The notes under the pieces: generated by a model
What the model saw: the letters and a program-made list of their open reading frames with translations, nothing else
What the model was told of the DNA's origin: nothing
The model's database searches: none
Shown here: positions 36,794-38,377 of the stretch, one piece after another
Position numbering within the stretch: position 1 is the stretch's first letter
Layout of the letters: every line of letters begins with the position of its first letter
Made by a program: the position numbers and the translations under genes
From: Clostridia bacterium
GTDB lineage: Bacteria > Bacillota > Clostridia > Christensenellales > Aristaeellaceae
NCBI GenBank assembly: GCA_017550035.1
Contig: JAFYLS010000058.1
Coordinates: forward strand, 1 to 38,377
Length of the DNA stretch: 38,377 nt
Direction of reading: 5' to 3'

Positions 36794-36822
36794 TCGGCGG
36801 GTGGTTTCACCCGCCGATTTTT
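36794..36822 (+). terminator. Attenuator in the infC leader
   Basis: TCGGCGGGTG / CACCCGCCGA (perfect 10 bp), GTTT loop, then TTTTTATT, located about 45 bases before infC. CCGAC at 36746-36750 could pair with GTCGG at 36793-36797 as an antiterminator. Bacillus infC leaders are attenuated by ribosomal protein L20; the same is plausible here. Confidence 0.8.
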
Positions 36823-36868
36823 ATTGCAGAAAGATTGGTCGGCGAGGAAACTTTGGAGGTGCGTATCC

Positions 36869-37432
36869 ATCAACAACGAACTGCAGATCAATGAAGAAAT
36901 TCGCGACCGGGAAGTGCGCGTTATCGGCGCAGACGGTGCTCAGCTGGGCATTCTCCCCACTCGTAAGGCTCTGGAACTGGCAGAAGAAGCGGAACTGGAT
37001 CTGGTAAAGATCGTTCCCGGCGCTGTTCCCCCTGTGTGCAAACTGATGGACTATGACAAGCATCGTTTCGAGCAGGCCAAGCGCGAGAAGGAAATGCGTA
37101 AGAATCAGAAGGTTGTGGAACTGAAGGAAGTTCAGCTGTCCGCCACCATCGAAGAGAACGACATCAACGTCAAGGCAAAGAATGCCGTGAAGTTCCTGAA
37201 AGAAGGGAACAAGGTGAAGGTGTCCATCCGTTTCCGCGGCCGCCAGATCACTCACTCTGAGATTGGCTTGAAGGTCATGAACGACTTCATTGAGCGTATC
37301 AAGGACGTTTGTGTGGTGGAAAAACGCCCCTCTATCGAAGGCAGGCACATGCTTATGGTGCTGGCACCCAAGACGGATAAGGCCGCCAAGGGCCAGGTTC
37401 CCAAGAAGGCGCCCGAAGCCCCCAAGGCTTGA
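36869..37432 (+). CDS. infC: Translation initiation factor IF-3, AUC start
   Basis: 187 residues beginning at ATC (INNELQINEEIRDREVRVI). GGAGG lies 9 bases upstream and the sequence from this codon matches IF-3 N-termini. The in-frame ATG at 36758 would run through the attenuator and add 37 unrelated residues. No other usable start codon lies between. Both IF-3 domains are present (SIRFRGRQITHSEIG in the C-terminal one). IF-3 rejects non-standard start codons, so an AUC start lets it repress its own synthesis. The C-terminal tail is Lys/Ala/Pro-rich. Confidence 0.9.
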   Translation: MNNELQINEEIRDREVRVIGADGAQLGILPTRKALELAEEAELDLVKIVPGAVPPVCKLMDYDKHRFEQAKREKEMRKNQKVVELKEVQLSATIEENDINVKAKNAVKFLKEGNKVKVSIRFRGRQITHSEIGLKVMNDFIERIKDVCVVEKRPSIEGRHMLMVLAPKTDKAAKGQVPKKAPEAPKA

Positions 37433-37463
37433 CCCCAATACATTCCGGAAGGAGGAAACCCCT

Positions 37464-37664
37464 ATGCCCAAGCAGAAAACCCATCGCGGCGCGGCAAAGC
37501 GCTTTTCCCTTACCAAGACCGGCAAGGTGAAGCATAAGAAGATGAACGCCAACCACATCCTGAACAAAAAGACCACCAAGCGTCTTCGTCACCTGCGCGC
37601 TGGCGGCACCCTTCAGAACAAGGCTGAAGCCGCTACCATCCGCAGCCTGATTCCCTACAAATAA
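37464..37664 (+). CDS. rpmI: 50S ribosomal protein L35
   Basis: 66 residues (MPKQKTHRGAAKRFSLTKTG onward), basic, normal length, ending RSLIPYK. The ATG follows AAGGAGG. It lies 31 bases after infC in the conserved infC-rpmI-rplT order. Confidence 0.97.
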   Translation: MPKQKTHRGAAKRFSLTKTGKVKHKKMNANHILNKKTTKRLRHLRAGGTLQNKAEAATIRSLIPYK

Positions 37665-37695
37665 GCTGATCGCCGGTTAAGGAGGAAATTAATCT

Positions 37696-38046
37696 ATGGC
37701 ACGTATTAAGAGGGCTGTTAACGCCCACAAGAAGCGCCGCAAGGTGCTGAAGCTGGCGAAAGGCTATTTCGGCACTCGTTCTAAGCAGTACCGCACCGCC
37801 AGTGAACAGGTTCGTCGTTCTCTGCGTTATGCTTATGTTGGCCGCAAGCTGCGTAAGCGTGACTTCCGTCGTCTGTGGATCACCCGTATCAACGCTGCTG
37901 CCCGCATGAACGGCATCAGCTACAGCGTGCTGATCAACGGCCTGAAGAAGCAGAACATCGAAGTCAACCGCAAGATGCTGGCTGATCTGGCTGTGAACGA
38001 TATGGAAGCGTTCGCCCAGCTGGTGAAGATCGCCAAGGAAGCGTAA
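37696..38046 (+). CDS. rplT: 50S ribosomal protein L20
   Basis: 116 residues, [24 protein letters not shown] at the start (shown here only as its signature), with the globular C-terminal domain containing [13 protein letters not shown]. The Shine-Dalgarno is TAAGGAGG. Besides its structural role in 23S rRNA folding, L20 is the likely ligand of the infC leader attenuator. Confidence 0.97.
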   Translation: MARIKRAVNAHKKRRKVLKLAKGYFGTRSKQYRTASEQVRRSLRYAYVGRKLRKRDFRRLWITRINAAARMNGISYSVLINGLKKQNIEVNRKMLADLAVNDMEAFAQLVKIAKEA

Positions 38047-38058
38047 GACTGTACGTTC

Positions 38059-38092
38059 AAAGAACTGCCCGTCAAAAGGCAGTTCTTTTTTG
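38059..38092 (+). terminator. Terminator of infC-rpmI-rplT
   Basis: AAAGAACTGCC / GGCAGTTCTTT (11 bp), 8-base loop, then a T-run, starting 13 bases after the rplT stop. Confidence 0.9.
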
Positions 38093-38122
38093 TTTCTTTT
38101 ATAACAAAACTGAATTTGATTC

Positions 38123-38151
38123 TTGCATCCGGCTCTTGGGTGTATTAAAAT
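38123..38151 (+). promoter_or_regulatory. Promoter candidate for the last gene
   Basis: TTGCAT (38123-38128), 17-base spacer, TAAAAT (38146-38151), 43 bases before the ATG. Confidence 0.5.
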
Positions 38152-38194
38152 GAATACAGACAAAACTGTAATACAGCTGTTACCGGAGGTTTAT

Positions 38195-38377
38195 ATGGAT
38201 TGGAAAAATATTGATCCTGCAATGGTAAGTAAAACAGTGAAGGATCCTGAAAACTATACCTGGTATGATCCCAAGGAAGCGCCTTTTTGCGTGACCGGAT
38301 TGAACTGGTTTGAACAGGAGAAACTGTACCGCCGTTTCCCGTTGGATAAGCAGCCTATGCTGGAAGAGGTAGCCCCC
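38195..38377 (+). CDS. SGNH/GDSL-type hydrolase, N-terminal part (cut by window edge)
   Basis: 61 codons visible. The ATG follows CCGGAGG at 5 bases. The segment CVTGLNWFEQEKLYRRFPL resembles the small beta domain (GxDLY-like) that precedes the catalytic SGNH domain in a family of bacterial esterases. The catalytic part is beyond the edge, so the call is tentative. No signal peptide is present. Confidence 0.5.
   Translation, partial: MDWKNIDPAMVSKTVKDPENYTWYDPKEAPFCVTGLNWFEQEKLYRRFPLDKQPMLEEVAP

Larger units (their letters stand above)
36552..36868. other. Divergent region between tilS and infC
   Basis: 317 bases. It contains the tilS promoter (36560-36588, minus), an AT-rich centre without a recognisable element, the infC promoter (36682-36710, plus) and an infC leader with an attenuator hairpin (36794-36822). 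No gene is seen. Confidence 0.7.

Overview
The window looks like a stretch of chromosome from an anaerobic, spore-lineage member of the Clostridia with roughly 50% G+C. The evidence is an NAD-linked trimeric [FeFe]-hydrogenase operon, a SpoIID-like protein, RicT (YaaT), a DarA-type c-di-AMP receptor, a cysteine T-box leader, and Bacillota-type gene order (tilS-hpt-ftsH, darA-holB-ricT, infC-rpmI-rplT). Genus and species cannot be read from the sequence. No rRNA, tRNA, CRISPR array, insertion sequence or phage gene was found.

Left end (1-2916): a minus-strand pair encodes a stand-alone FAD synthetase and a membrane-anchored protein with at least five tandem FMN-binding domains, cut by the window edge. 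A 577-base AT-rich divergent region separates it from the hydrogenase operon.

Hydrogenase operon (2808-11323, plus): a consensus promoter is followed by ten genes and a strong terminator. Order: DRTGG protein, small HATPase, sensory-type [FeFe]-hydrogenase, second DRTGG protein, PHP phosphoesterase, HydC/NuoE, second HATPase, HndB-like ferredoxin, HydB/NuoF, HydA. The catalytic subunits (HydC, HydB, HydA) resemble electron-bifurcating hydrogenases that use NADH and reduced ferredoxin. The remaining genes look like a built-in H2/redox sensing and signalling module of unknown mechanism, the best candidate here for an undescribed system.

Middle (11389-20093): a GH51 arabinofuranosidase, a frameshifted GNAT acetyltransferase, and the minus-strand cysteine operon cysE-cysS-cysK. 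The cysteine operon is preceded by what I read as a T-box riboswitch with a UGC (Cys) specifier, a UGGA tRNA-end-binding bulge and a leader terminator. Its promoter lies in the 3' end of ppk. Upstream is ppk with a divergent membrane-anchored metallophosphoesterase.

Right half (20254-36551): radA, a SpoIID-like lipoprotein and an unknown membrane protein (plus); darA-holB-ricT and deoB-punA (minus); a THUMP-type RNA methyltransferase and a nitrilase-family protein (plus); then tilS-hpt-ftsH-PHP-VanW (minus). The right end (36682-38377) is infC-rpmI-rplT with an attenuator leader and an AUC start for infC, then the start of an SGNH/GDSL-type hydrolase gene.

Several starts differ from the longest reading frame and were set by Shine-Dalgarno position: TTG for the FAD synthetase, holB and ftsH, ATC for infC, and internal ATGs for several others.
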